Part shown: one piece after another, positions 29,386 to 37,792 of the stretch
Layout: every line of letters starts with the position of its first letter
Numbering within the stretch: the first letter of the stretch is position 1
NCBI GenBank assembly: GCA_951394045.1
Contig: OX595996.1
Location: forward strand, 682,001-746,000
Length of the DNA: 64,000 bases
From: Nitzschia sp. DOCU1
Taxonomy: Eukaryota; Bacillariophyta; Bacillariophyceae; Bacillariales; Bacillariaceae
Reading direction: 5' to 3'
Notes under the pieces: model-generated
Databases searched by the model: none
What the model was told of the DNA's origin: nothing
Seen by the model: the letters and a program-made list of their open reading frames with translations, nothing else
Made by a program: the position numbers and the translations under genes

Positions 29386-29925
29386 ATGAGTTCTTCTGAA
29401 GCCTTGCATCCAAACCGAACCATCCGCTGGCTTTGTGAAGACTTAAAGGTGGGTTTGGCGCGGGTGCGCTTTGAAAAGTTGTTGAAAGATGGTGAAGCTG
29501 ACAATGGAGCGAAGAATGAACAGCAGCTTTACAAGGAAGTATTTGAAGTGGACGCGGATGGAAATTACCCGATTCATTATATTATGCTCTTTCTTGCGAT
29601 TTACGAGGGGGCGATCCATGACGATAGTTCTTCACTGGCTTTATCTATTTTGGAGTTTTCCAAGGAATTTCCATCGGAGCGACGAAAAATGCTGTCAGCG
29701 ACAGCGACAAATTCCTTCTTCGATGGCACTATTCTTCACTTGGCTGTGAGGTCTATGGTCGATGTGGGACTTCTTGACGTCTTGGTGCGAGCCTATCCAG
29801 ACGCTCTCCTGACAAGGGAGAACGAAGAAGGCCCTTGTCAGCAAACGCCTCTGGAATTGTCCAAGGAATATTTGTCAAAGGGCGATTCACGAATTGCATT
29901 TCTGGAACAAATGACAGCCAGCTAG
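29386..29925 (+). CDS. Small ankyrin-like protein
   Basis: 179 residues from an ATG at 29386. VDADGNYPIHYIMLFLAIYEG (about 55-75) and GTILHLAVRSMVDVGLLDVLVRAYPDALLTRENEEGPCQQTPLELSKEY (about 112-160) resemble ankyrin repeats of the sort common in diatom genomes, with the -G-xxLHLA- and -TPLxL- patterns. No other domain is seen. The frame ends with TAG at 29923-29925 but stays open in the same frame to 30219 (see the next entry), so the protein may be a truncated form of a longer one. Function unknown; probably protein binding. Confidence 0.6.
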   Translation: MSSSEALHPNRTIRWLCEDLKVGLARVRFEKLLKDGEADNGAKNEQQLYKEVFEVDADGNYPIHYIMLFLAIYEGAIHDDSSSLALSILEFSKEFPSERRKMLSATATNSFFDGTILHLAVRSMVDVGLLDVLVRAYPDALLTRENEEGPCQQTPLELSKEYLSKGDSRIAFLEQMTAS

Positions 29926-29991
29926 ATTAGTCATAGACATCGGCTATCCATCCATTTCTGTGCGAATCGATATTTCGGATCATCGCGAACG

Positions 29992-30219
29992 ATGCCACTG
30001 GTGCCATTTTCAAACAAGGATAGAGAAGTCGCAAAGATCAAACCGAAACCGTGGTTTGTGTTGAGCGTCATTGGATATTTGCTACAGCGAGAAATGAAGC
30101 CGATTGCCCTACAAATACTAGCGTTTGCAGGTGGCAATGCAAAGGTTGCTACTTCAAAGAAACGTCGCAATGCAAAGGTTACCGCTTCTAAGAAACGTCG
30201 CCGAGCTGCCTCTTCCTAA
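29992..30219 (+). CDS. Possible continuation of the ankyrin-like gene, or small basic ORF
   Basis: 75 residues from an ATG at 29992, in the same frame as the preceding ankyrin-like gene and separated from it by a single TAG. It contains KPKPWFVLSVIGYLLQREMKPIALQILAFA, then a tandem repeat NAKVATSKKRR / NAKVTASKKRR and a basic end that looks like a nuclear localisation signal. Either the TAG is a nonsense mutation or error in a 277-residue gene, or this is untranslated 3' sequence. Low confidence as a separate gene. Confidence 0.3.
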   Translation: MPLVPFSNKDREVAKIKPKPWFVLSVIGYLLQREMKPIALQILAFAGGNAKVATSKKRRNAKVTASKKRRRAASS

Positions 30220-30444
30220 ATGAAAAAAGGCGCTGTCAAAGCAATCTAGGAATTTTGCTTTTCTATCAATTTGAGACTCGATCATCCTGCTTCTGCGGAG
30301 CAACATGAATTGTTTCCAATACCAAGCCCCATCGAAGTTAAACCATAGCAGCGCCAGCAAAACATGTCTCTACTAGAGCGGCTACTACTAGTAGCTAAGA
30401 GAAAAACCATTATATAATTGTACTTGTTATCTTTATATAATCTA

Positions 30445-31611
30445 CTACTCTTCCTGTTGCAAAGATCGCGCCACTCGTTGGCGTTGCGTGGTGTGAGGTG
30501 TTTCCCGTTGATATTGAATTTCCGGTTGACCTTGACAAAAATTGACCCATCGAGCGGCCACAAAAAAGTAATCCGACAAGCGATTCAAATACTTCATGGC
30601 ATTCGGATCGCACGTTTGTTCTTGGATCACTAATGGGACCATGCGTCGTTCGGCTCTGCGACAAACAGTTCGGGCGACATGTAAGTGTGCTGCTGCTGGG
30701 GCACCCGTGGGAAGAATAAAACTTGTTAATTCTGGTAACGCTTCGGTCATGTCATTGATCCAACCTTCCAAATCTTGAATGTGTTGTGCATCAAATCCAT
30801 CGCCAATTCCATTGGCATTATATTCGGTAGTTCCCGGTTCTCGAGGTTTGGCGACATGAGATCCAATATCAAATAATCGACTCATAACATCCAACAGCTG
30901 AGTCGGCAACTCTCCAAATTCTGCATTAGCTTCTTCTAAATGGGCATGAACAACTCCAACGACTGTACATAATTCATCCACCGTTCCCAATGCTTCAAAA
31001 TTACAATCATCCTTGGACCGTCGTTCGCCAGTCCCTAATTGTGACGTTCCGCCATCTCCCCGACGTGTATAAGGAACATTTTTCAACGTTGTACCAGGAG
31101 CAGCCGCTGCTGTAGTACTACTACTGCTGTTTTTGGAGGATGCCGTAGCTAGAATGCGCTCGACCATGGCCTTGGCGGTCGCATGATCACCCGACCGTAC
31201 TTTCGCCACGCGTGTTTGCATTTCGGGAGTTTTATGTTTGACATTTTCAAATCCATAGGGACAATGACGGCATTTATTGCCACAACAAGTCCCACGTTTG
31301 AGATGCGAGAGTTCGGTAAAGACCGTAAAGCCAGTGGAAGGATCTTGATAGGTCGTTTGACCCCGTTGTAACGCCGTTTGATGCATAATTTCTTCAATAT
31401 CTGGAACCGCATCCTCCTCTTTTTTGTTGCTGTCGTCAGCCCCCATGATGACTGTCCAAGAGGAAGAAGAAGAAGAATCCACCGTCGCTACTAGCGTTGA
31501 GAGATGACGAAATGATCCAAACGAGGAATTCGACGACGAGGTCTTTACGCCGATGATCGATGCCCTTGTCGATCGCACTGCCAGTCTTCCAAACTTGGAT
31601 AGAATAACCAT
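30445..31611 (-). CDS. MMAB: Cob(I)alamin adenosyltransferase (PduO/MMAB type) with N-terminal DUF5522 domain
   Basis: I start at the ATG at 31611 (388 residues), where [21 protein letters not shown]... looks like a mitochondrial presequence. The frame extends to an ATG at 31920, but that part is low-complexity and runs toward the divergent BCCIP gene. After the presequence comes DUF5522: [34 protein letters not shown]. The adenosyltransferase follows: [71 protein letters not shown], and [15 protein letters not shown]. The enzyme transfers the adenosyl group of ATP to cob(I)alamin, making coenzyme B12 for methylmalonyl-CoA mutase. The Cys-rich DUF5522 resembles a metal-binding module whose role is unknown. 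Confidence 0.88.
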   Translation of the reverse strand: MVILSKFGRLAVRSTRASIIGVKTSSSNSSFGSFRHLSTLVATVDSSSSSSWTVIMGADDSNKKEEDAVPDIEEIMHQTALQRGQTTYQDPSTGFTVFTELSHLKRGTCCGNKCRHCPYGFENVKHKTPEMQTRVAKVRSGDHATAKAMVERILATASSKNSSSSTTAAAAPGTTLKNVPYTRRGDGGTSQLGTGERRSKDDCNFEALGTVDELCTVVGVVHAHLEEANAEFGELPTQLLDVMSRLFDIGSHVAKPREPGTTEYNANGIGDGFDAQHIQDLEGWINDMTEALPELTSFILPTGAPAAAHLHVARTVCRRAERRMVPLVIQEQTCDPNAMKYLNRLSDYFFVAARWVNFCQGQPEIQYQRETPHTTQRQRVARSLQQEE

Positions 31612-31989
31612 ATGATTTTGTCTTGATACTAGCTGTTGTGACGACCGGTTACAATGTTGGTGATGGAACTTTTTGTGGTTGTAGTTTGGTTGCCAATGTT
31701 TGTGTTGCGTCGAATGACACGTTCGCATTTTCTTTTTCGTGGCGGAAAAATGAAGCACGTCGAAGAACGTGCTTCGGAGACCCTGCCTCCAACAAGAGAG
31801 CTCGCAGAGCTCGAAGTTAAAGTCAGTAGAGTCGAATTCGCGCATGCGCGCAGAACACCGAGAGCCACTCAAAAAATCATCACGATGAGATAATATGCCA
31901 CATCTTTTCTTGGAATCCATTTGCTACCATACCTTGTAGAACGTCGCGTACAACACAGATACTTGCAACAAGCATTGCAAATCGAAAAA
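31612..31989. other. Divergent spacer between MMAB and BCCIP
   Basis: 378 bp between two divergent start codons. Frames are open on both strands (an N-terminal extension of the adenosyltransferase to 31920, and BCCIP back to 31921), but neither part has conserved sequence, so I treat it as promoter and 5' leader. Confidence 0.45.
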
Positions 31990-33066
31990 ATGTCTAGCAA
32001 AGCATCCAAAAAGGAAGAAAAAGAGACACCGCCACCCGCGGCGGCGGCGGCGGCGGCGGCCGAAAAGAACGATGACAGCGACGACGATTCATCGTCATCA
32101 TCGTCGGAAGATGAGGACTTGGTCTTGGAAGGAGTGCTTGTACGTAATCCGGATGTTTCAGATTCGGATGATACCAGCAGTGAAGAATCAGAAGTAGAAG
32201 TAGAAGAAGAAGACAGCAAACCTCCACCCAGCAAAAAAGCCAAGGCTGCAAGTTCCGACCAGAAAGCAGAAGCCAAGCAATCTAGCAACAAGAAAGAATC
32301 GTCCAAAACAAAACAACAACAAAAGAAGAAGAAAAAGAAGAAACAAGCCGGGCCCGATATTATTAATGTGGAATTTACCTTTTGTGACATGGATGAAAAG
32401 TTCTTTCATGGACTGAAAACGCTGTTAAGTGCTGCGTCGCCCATCTTTGCGCCTCATTCGTCGGCCTTGTCCGATTTAATGATTGAAAATGTCAGCGTTG
32501 GCACGGTTGTGAGCACGGAAGGTGATGAAGATGGAACGGTCTATGGATTCGCCTCTGTTTTGAATGTTACTGCGCATCAAGATCAGCCCTGTATACAAGC
32601 ATTGAAAAAGGCCTGTTTGGATCATTGTCCCGAGGCGCACAAAAAAGAACTGCAGGTTGTTCTGTCGGGCCAAACCAAACGGCCAGCTGGTTTTTATTTG
32701 CACAGTCGCATGGTCAATATGCCACTGGAAATCGTCCAAGTATTGCATGAACAATTGGTTTTGGATATGGATTGGGCTGTCAAGAATGCTGAGGGAGGGG
32801 AAGAAATGCGCAAATCGTTGGATTTTGGAGCCTTTATCCTACTGGCACCCACATACAAGGCCTCGGGCGTGTCCTACTACAAATTGTTTGATGACGAAAT
32901 ATTTGCTGGTCATGCCGAATTTACGTTTGAAATGGCACTTTCAAAGTCCTATGGCATGGAAGAGACGCCGTATTGTACGGTGGTGGTCTTGACCAAAACA
33001 GGACACCGGGATGCCATGAAATCGTTGGACGAAATGGTCAATGGAAAAACAGCGGGTGGGCGATAA
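31990..33066 (+). CDS. BCP1: BCCIP/BCP1 family protein
   Basis: Start at the ATG at 31990, giving 358 residues. The N-terminal about 120 residues are low-complexity: an eight-Ala run (GCG repeat at 32038-32061), Asp/Ser runs and a Lys-rich stretch that could be a nuclear localisation signal. The BCCIP core then reads INVEFTFCDMDEKFFHGLKTLL, LSDLMIENVSVGTVVSTEGDEDGTVYGFASVLN, KRPAGFYLHSRMVNMPLEIVQVLHEQLVLDMDWA, and FILLAPTYKASG...FDDEIFAGHAEFTFEM. Yeast Bcp1 is a chaperone of ribosomal protein uL14 (Rpl23) and takes part in nuclear export; human BCCIP binds BRCA2 and p21. A ribosome-biogenesis role is the likelier ancestral one. Confidence 0.88.
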   Translation: MSSKASKKEEKETPPPAAAAAAAAEKNDDSDDDSSSSSSEDEDLVLEGVLVRNPDVSDSDDTSSEESEVEVEEEDSKPPPSKKAKAASSDQKAEAKQSSNKKESSKTKQQQKKKKKKKQAGPDIINVEFTFCDMDEKFFHGLKTLLSAASPIFAPHSSALSDLMIENVSVGTVVSTEGDEDGTVYGFASVLNVTAHQDQPCIQALKKACLDHCPEAHKKELQVVLSGQTKRPAGFYLHSRMVNMPLEIVQVLHEQLVLDMDWAVKNAEGGEEMRKSLDFGAFILLAPTYKASGVSYYKLFDDEIFAGHAEFTFEMALSKSYGMEETPYCTVVVLTKTGHRDAMKSLDEMVNGKTAGGR

Positions 33067-33153
33067 GAGAGCCGTACCTCGTGTATATGTGTGATAGAGA
33101 CCCCGCTACAACGGCCTAGCTTGTAATATCATGTCCTTTTAGATACGATTCGC

Positions 33154-34512
33154 TCAAAAGATCGTACCTTTACTCCATTGAATGACAGTAGTCGGGGTCT
33201 CGCCTCGACTTCCAAACAATGGATCCACAAACACCGCTTCGGGATCGTCTTTGGTGCATGATTCTAGCTGCCAACATTGGACTCCATCAATGCCGCTCAA
33301 GCTTGCGTCTAGACCTTGTCCTGGCGCTAGACGGAGCACAAACCCATCTCCAGTATTCAAATCCATTGGCCGGCCTATCCTCGTTGCCAACATTGTGGCA
33401 GCCTCGGAGTTGAGTGGCAGCAATACGGCCAACCATGGATGCTCGGACTTATTGGTCGCATGTATCTTGCATGCAGGGACTTGGAAGAGTCGGCACGCAA
33501 TTCCAGCCGCAACCGAAAGGCTGGCATCATCATTTGGGTTGTCGTCGCCTACTGCTAACACGCGTCGCAAGACAATGGAACCATCCGTGAGAAAGTTATC
33601 CAAATGCGCCGATGAAATAGACTTCATGGCCCGTATTCCCATATCTGGATGCACTGTTTGTTGGGTGGTCGTACTCACATGTTGGTCGGGAGTAGTATTT
33701 GTTGTTATTTCTTCAGCGACTGGAATGCCTGCGCGTTCCAAGGCCGCCATTAACAAGATACGAATTTCCGATTCGACGATTCGTTCCGCAAAATCCTTGA
33801 GCTGGGCATGGTCCATTGCCTTGTTGCCACTTTCTTCGGCTCGAAGTACCGTCGCGCAAAGTTCGTGGATGGCTCGGGACTCAAAATAGCTAGTAGAGGC
33901 AACGAAGTCATGAACTTGACACCACTTTTGGATGGGAGTTACATTAGCATACTCGGGATTTCCCGCCAAGGCTAGCACTTGATCTCGCCATTGAACATGT
34001 GGCAAAGACGATGCATCCGATCGTTGTACCGCACTACTCCAATAGTTGGCATTTGCAAATCCCACCATTCCAAACTCGCCCGTATTGAACGCCTCTCGGC
34101 GATGAACTAAGCAATGTGTATAAGTAGCAAAGGCTCGAACGTCCGGTGCCATTTGATGATATACTGAAGGTCCAGCAGCAAAATGAATGTCATCTGGCCA
34201 GCTCAGGGGAGTAATCAAGTTATGACATTCGTCCGTGTATCCATATCCCAGCAACAAGAGGGCCAAGGCGATCTGTCCGAATGGACCGTGGTCGGAGAAA
34301 AGTTCTCGAGACGTCTCGGCGAGTGCCCCATCTGTGGTCACCAAAGAATCAAACGTTGTCTGACAGGATGTGCTCTTGTAGCTTTTGCGAATACCCGACA
34401 TGGTTTCCAAGGGCGCACAATGAAGCGGGGGACTCGATCCAGCGTCCAAGGGAAAGCGGATCCCTGCAATGCTAGATGCTGTAAATAGCGAGGACGACGA
34501 AACAGCGACCAT
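33154..34512 (-). CDS. Conserved-looking protein of unknown function
   Basis: A single open frame of 452 residues with ATG at 34512. The composition is that of a folded soluble protein: LFSDHGPFGQIALALLLLGYGYTDECHNLITPLSWPDD (about 71-108), FATYTHCLVHRREAFNTGEFGMVGFANANYW, KSISSAHLDNFLTDGSIVLRRVLAVGDDNPND, and AAGIACRLFQVPACKIHATNKSEHPWLAVLLPLNSEAATMLATRIGRP. No membrane helix or signal was seen, and I cannot match the family. The acidic, Trp/His-containing blocks could be a metal-binding fold, but I do not claim that. It lies head-to-head with the DUF1826 gene, 460 bases apart. Confidence 0.6.
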   Translation of the reverse strand: MVAVSSSSLFTASSIAGIRFPLDAGSSPPLHCAPLETMSGIRKSYKSTSCQTTFDSLVTTDGALAETSRELFSDHGPFGQIALALLLLGYGYTDECHNLITPLSWPDDIHFAAGPSVYHQMAPDVRAFATYTHCLVHRREAFNTGEFGMVGFANANYWSSAVQRSDASSLPHVQWRDQVLALAGNPEYANVTPIQKWCQVHDFVASTSYFESRAIHELCATVLRAEESGNKAMDHAQLKDFAERIVESEIRILLMAALERAGIPVAEEITTNTTPDQHVSTTTQQTVHPDMGIRAMKSISSAHLDNFLTDGSIVLRRVLAVGDDNPNDDASLSVAAGIACRLFQVPACKIHATNKSEHPWLAVLLPLNSEAATMLATRIGRPMDLNTGDGFVLRLAPGQGLDASLSGIDGVQCWQLESCTKDDPEAVFVDPLFGSRGETPTTVIQWSKGTIF

Positions 34513-34972
34513 GACAGATACTGATGTTTCTGTAGTGAATGCACCAGGTGCTTCGACATCAATGGAAGTTTGTGGGGATTGGCATTCTATCGCTTTCCCT
34601 CATCGTCATCGTCAAACGTCGTCGTATCGTACTCGATCCTTCTGCTATCTTTCGGCAAGATCTTCTGTCCGTCGGTCGTCGGGTGGGTTTTCCGACCCGT
34701 CGGACTGAACCCGCCACGTCATTCACCAGCAAAACTCAACACTCGCTTCTTTTCTTCTTTTGCGCCTTCCTCGTGCCACCATCACAATGGTCCCATTTCC
34801 TTGCTGTTGTTCCAATTGTGCAAGAAGGAAATTACGATTGACTCTACAACCGGAAGCCCCATTCTATCCAACCACATTTCCCTCTCGCTCTGATAGAAAG
34901 TTATACTACAAGATTGCTGAAGGTTGGACGACACTATTGACATCATCGTTCCTGGAAGAACAAGAAAGTAAA
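34513..34972. other. Divergent spacer / possible 5' leader of the DUF1826 gene
   Basis: 460 bp between two divergent starts. The DUF1826 frame is open back through ATG 34787, which would add 62 residues rich in Cys and basic residues; I prefer the later ATG because it begins a signal peptide. Confidence 0.4.
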
Positions 34973-35884
34973 ATGACAATGGGTGCGCAACGAATAGCGG
35001 CGGCACCGTGGCGGTTGGTCTGTGTGGTGGGCCTCATGCTCCTGTGCCAGTGCCGAAGTTTTATGGTGGAGATTTTTCCTCGTCAGCTGACAGTCCGACG
35101 GAATATGCAATCTGCACTGGCAGTTTCGTCGCTAGACACTACCCAGGAAAAACAGTCCTACTGGTCGATGCAGCCGACTACATCCGCCGACACGTCGTCC
35201 AAACTTTGGAAGCAACTTTGCCCTCCTCTGTGGAATCCAAAAGACACCAAGGATGCTACTGTGGTTTGGTCGTGTTGTGATGACGTGGAAAATGTGGCGA
35301 CGGAATTGCTTCACCGGTTGGATCCCTCGTCGCGGACGACCATCCATCCTGCCATGGTCGAAACACTGGCACATTCTCTGGACCAATTTCGCACCTTTTG
35401 CATGGAAAATTTGCATTCCACCAAGACATACAAGTCTGATGATACTCATCATGGTCATGTTTTCAAAGCCCGTATCGTGGCAACACGGGGCACTTCGGGA
35501 ACCAAATGCCCCCAGTGGCACATTGATCACGTTCCAGTCCGATGGATTCAAAGTTTGGTCGGTCCTGGATGCGAGTTGGTTACCGGAAACACGCAACAAA
35601 GCATTCATTGGAATTTGGTAAATGGTTTAAATGCTGAGGATGATGGTGATGATTATCATGTCATTCAAGATTCGGCCAGAGATCGCAACCAAGCCTTGGT
35701 TCGTGAGGACGTGGCAGAAATCCATGCCGGTCGCGAAGGAGAGGCCTTATTGTTGGTGGGCAACCGATGGAACGACTATGCCAAGGATTCAACACCTGTA
35801 CAGCCAGCGGTTCACAAGTCGCCGACGATACCATGGGGTTGTGAACGGGTCCTATTGACGCAAGATATGGTGCTCGACGACTAG
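34973..35884 (+). CDS. DUF1826 family protein, with signal peptide
   Basis: Start at the ATG at 34973 (303 residues), which places a hydrophobic signal at the N-terminus (MTMGAQRIAAAPWRLVCVVGLMLLCQCRSF). The frame continues upstream to another ATG at 34787, so the start is a choice. The family match rests on KCPQWHIDHVPVRWIQSLVGPGCELV, EIHAGREGEALLLVGNRW and VHKSPTIPWGCERVLLTQD, the conserved blocks of DUF1826 (HxD in a cupin-like setting, then the VHRSP block). In bacteria DUF1826 genes sit near metal-homeostasis GTPases; the biochemical role is unknown. The CRSF end of the signal could direct the protein to the plastid, but the match to the usual motif is weak. Confidence 0.68.
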   Translation: MTMGAQRIAAAPWRLVCVVGLMLLCQCRSFMVEIFPRQLTVRRNMQSALAVSSLDTTQEKQSYWSMQPTTSADTSSKLWKQLCPPLWNPKDTKDATVVWSCCDDVENVATELLHRLDPSSRTTIHPAMVETLAHSLDQFRTFCMENLHSTKTYKSDDTHHGHVFKARIVATRGTSGTKCPQWHIDHVPVRWIQSLVGPGCELVTGNTQQSIHWNLVNGLNAEDDGDDYHVIQDSARDRNQALVREDVAEIHAGREGEALLLVGNRWNDYAKDSTPVQPAVHKSPTIPWGCERVLLTQDMVLDD

Positions 35885-36333
35885 CAGGTTCCGCACCCCA
35901 TATATCAAAGTCTAGATGCTACTCTCTGTTAGCCAAAAAGGTGGACACCAGAGGCAACGATCCAAGCTTGAAGGCCGAGCCTCTAGTCTCGGAACTCGCG
36001 ACAAGTTGCCCTTCTCACGCGATACGTAAGCAACACGAGAGTGTTATATCCACCGAGCGAAGGAAGCAGATCGACTTTATTCCTCTACAAAGTCATAGTT
36101 ACAGCATGGTTCGAAACTCGTGTAATAAAATTGTCTATCGTAATCTATTGTATTGTCGTTGATCTGTACTTTGTGTCGTAGTAGGTGCCCCTTAGTCTGT
36201 TGCTTCAAGTGCGGGAATATTGTTGGTGTGCTTGTGCTATTGTCGATCTCCCGCACTTGCAACCCAAGTGTGTTCATTTGCAAAGGCTACCTGGCATTAC
36301 TCTTGTATACTGATGGACGGCCGTCGACCATCA
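35885..36333. other. Convergent spacer with a hairpin
   Basis: 449 bp between two convergent stop codons. It contains the 11-bp inverted repeat at 36206-36259, listed separately; otherwise nothing recognised. Confidence 0.5.
36206..36259. terminator. 11-bp perfect inverted repeat between convergent genes
   Basis: CAAGTGCGGGA (36206-36216) pairs exactly with TCCCGCACTTG (36249-36259) across a 32-base loop. It is about 320 bases past the DUF1826 stop and about 75 bases past the stop of the opposite gene. It may mark a shared 3' processing or termination region; it may also be a decayed short inverted-repeat element. Confidence 0.35.
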
Positions 36334-37548
36334 TCACTTGTACCATATATTTGAATTCAGCGTGCTGTTTTGCTCCTTGCGCTCCGCCACGGCTTCCACA
36401 TATTCCTCCAATTCGAACTCTACCAATTTCTGCGGTTTGACGACTTGAAAGGCCCCAGATAATGGCGAATTCAAGTCATAGATCACCACCGCAAGCATGC
36501 TAAAGGTACCAATAAGCATACTCCAGCACATTTTGAGTTGAAAGCCTCCCAAGAACAACAAAGCGGTTTTGTCTGTCAAAACCAAAAAGATGAAGAGGAG
36601 GGCCATGGCCAAAATGCAGAGATTTCCATAGTGCCAGATTGGAAAGGAATTCTCAAAGGTAGTAATCAAACTCGATCGGGTGCGGATCAGGCGATTGAGA
36701 GTGGAATAGGCTTCATCGAGGGCTCGACCGTTGAGTTCTGCCGCGATGCTCTGGTCACCCGCAGCCTTGTGTAACAGGTCCATGTTTTGTTCCAACAATC
36801 GGCGACCAGCTTCACGTCGTTGCTTCAGTTCCCGGGTGGGGAGATTGCCATGCTCTAAGATATCCACCGTCAGGGTGCCGTAGGCTTGAATCAGTCGCTT
36901 GCCCTTCTTTCGGTACTTTTCGGTTGGGAGCTTTGAGATGTGCAATTCCAACAATCGCAAATCTTCTAGACAATCTCCTAACAACATGGCCATTGTGGCT
37001 TGGCGATTGTACAAGTTGCCGACCGTCATACTCGACAAGGTACCAAAGAGCAGGGAGATAAAGCCCGCTACGGGTCCCGTCAACGCCGGAGTAATCATGT
37101 CTGTGAGATAGGCACCTCCATCGACGGCTGACCACGTGTGACCAGAGGCTTCGTCGACAAAAGCATGGAAGAATGTCGCTGTTCCCGTGTACGTATTGAA
37201 AGCAAGCGTTGCCATGGCGGCAGGGGCTAGCAAGACCAGTGCTGAAATCGAGGTACTCTTTTCCGTCAACTGAGTGACTAGCGAACCAGTGCTTCGGCTA
37301 CGTTTGACCCCATCATCCCCGTGAAAGAATCGTCGATGTTCTTGACATTGCGTCTTCTGTCGGCAGTTGTGATGACTGGGGGCAAACGAGGAATAGTCTG
37401 ATATCGAGGTCGGCTTGTGGGCGGTGTGAAAGTTTGAGATGGGAACAAAGGCTTGGCTTCTCCAGCATTGCACGGCTAATAGCAACGATAGCAAAGCTGC
37501 TCTCATCATCAGTCGATTTGAGGATCTTAGAATGGATGTTGTGCTCAT
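36334..37548 (-). CDS. DUF4239 (bestrophin-like) membrane protein, plastid-targeted
   Basis: 404 residues from an ATG at 37548. The N-terminus MMRAALLSLLLAVQCWRSQAFVP is a signal peptide ending in an Ala-Phe plastid motif. Hydrophobic segments occur at about 102-122, 150-175, 305-330 and 335-360. GNLYNRQATMAMLLGDCLEDLRLLELHI, a helical middle, ALDEAYSTLNRLIRTRSSLITTFENSFPIWHYGNL, and YDLNSPLSGAFQV correspond to the DUF4239 plan, including the family's terminal D-x-SP-SG-F motif. DUF4239 proteins are related to bestrophins and occur in cyanobacteria and plastids; transport is assumed but not shown. Its promoter must lie in the 244 bases before the transposase array. Confidence 0.75.
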   Translation of the reverse strand: MSTTSILRSSNRLMMRAALLSLLLAVQCWRSQAFVPISNFHTAHKPTSISDYSSFAPSHHNCRQKTQCQEHRRFFHGDDGVKRSRSTGSLVTQLTEKSTSISALVLLAPAAMATLAFNTYTGTATFFHAFVDEASGHTWSAVDGGAYLTDMITPALTGPVAGFISLLFGTLSSMTVGNLYNRQATMAMLLGDCLEDLRLLELHISKLPTEKYRKKGKRLIQAYGTLTVDILEHGNLPTRELKQRREAGRRLLEQNMDLLHKAAGDQSIAAELNGRALDEAYSTLNRLIRTRSSLITTFENSFPIWHYGNLCILAMALLFIFLVLTDKTALLFLGGFQLKMCWSMLIGTFSMLAVVIYDLNSPLSGAFQVVKPQKLVEFELEEYVEAVAERKEQNSTLNSNIWYK

Positions 37549-37792
37549 GATGTGATATCGTGTTCAGCAAGAATAATACTCATTCGTCCCACAGGAAACA
37601 AACGAGAAAGGGCAATGTCTCTGATTGACAAATCCTCTACTAAGGATAGATCTGCTCTTGCACTTTCCCACCAGGAAGAAGTGATGGTTGGTGAGAAGCG
37701 TTGCTGGAGAAGAATCGCGCGATGAAATTGATGGGAGGAACCGTCTCGGAGTCGCGACTCACCTTCAGTCATCATGGTTAATGTCTGAGGCC
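37549..37792. other. Left flank of the transposase array
   Basis: 244 unique bases between the DUF4239 start and the array. They end with CTGAGGCC (37785-37792); the first seven bases match the end of every array unit (CTGAGGCA). Confidence 0.6.

Noticed and set aside
29926..29991. A splice that would remove the TAG between the ankyrin-like frames
   Set aside because: No GT donor is present just before the stop, and the distance is too short for the introns seen here.
31612..31920. N-terminal extension of the cobalamin adenosyltransferase from ATG 31920
   Set aside because: The added residues are Cys/His/Lys-rich low-complexity sequence without family similarity, and a mitochondrial-like presequence begins at 31611.
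36100..36130. Possible tRNA B-box (GGTTCGAAACTC)
   Set aside because: No matching A-box, acceptor stem or cloverleaf could be drawn around it.
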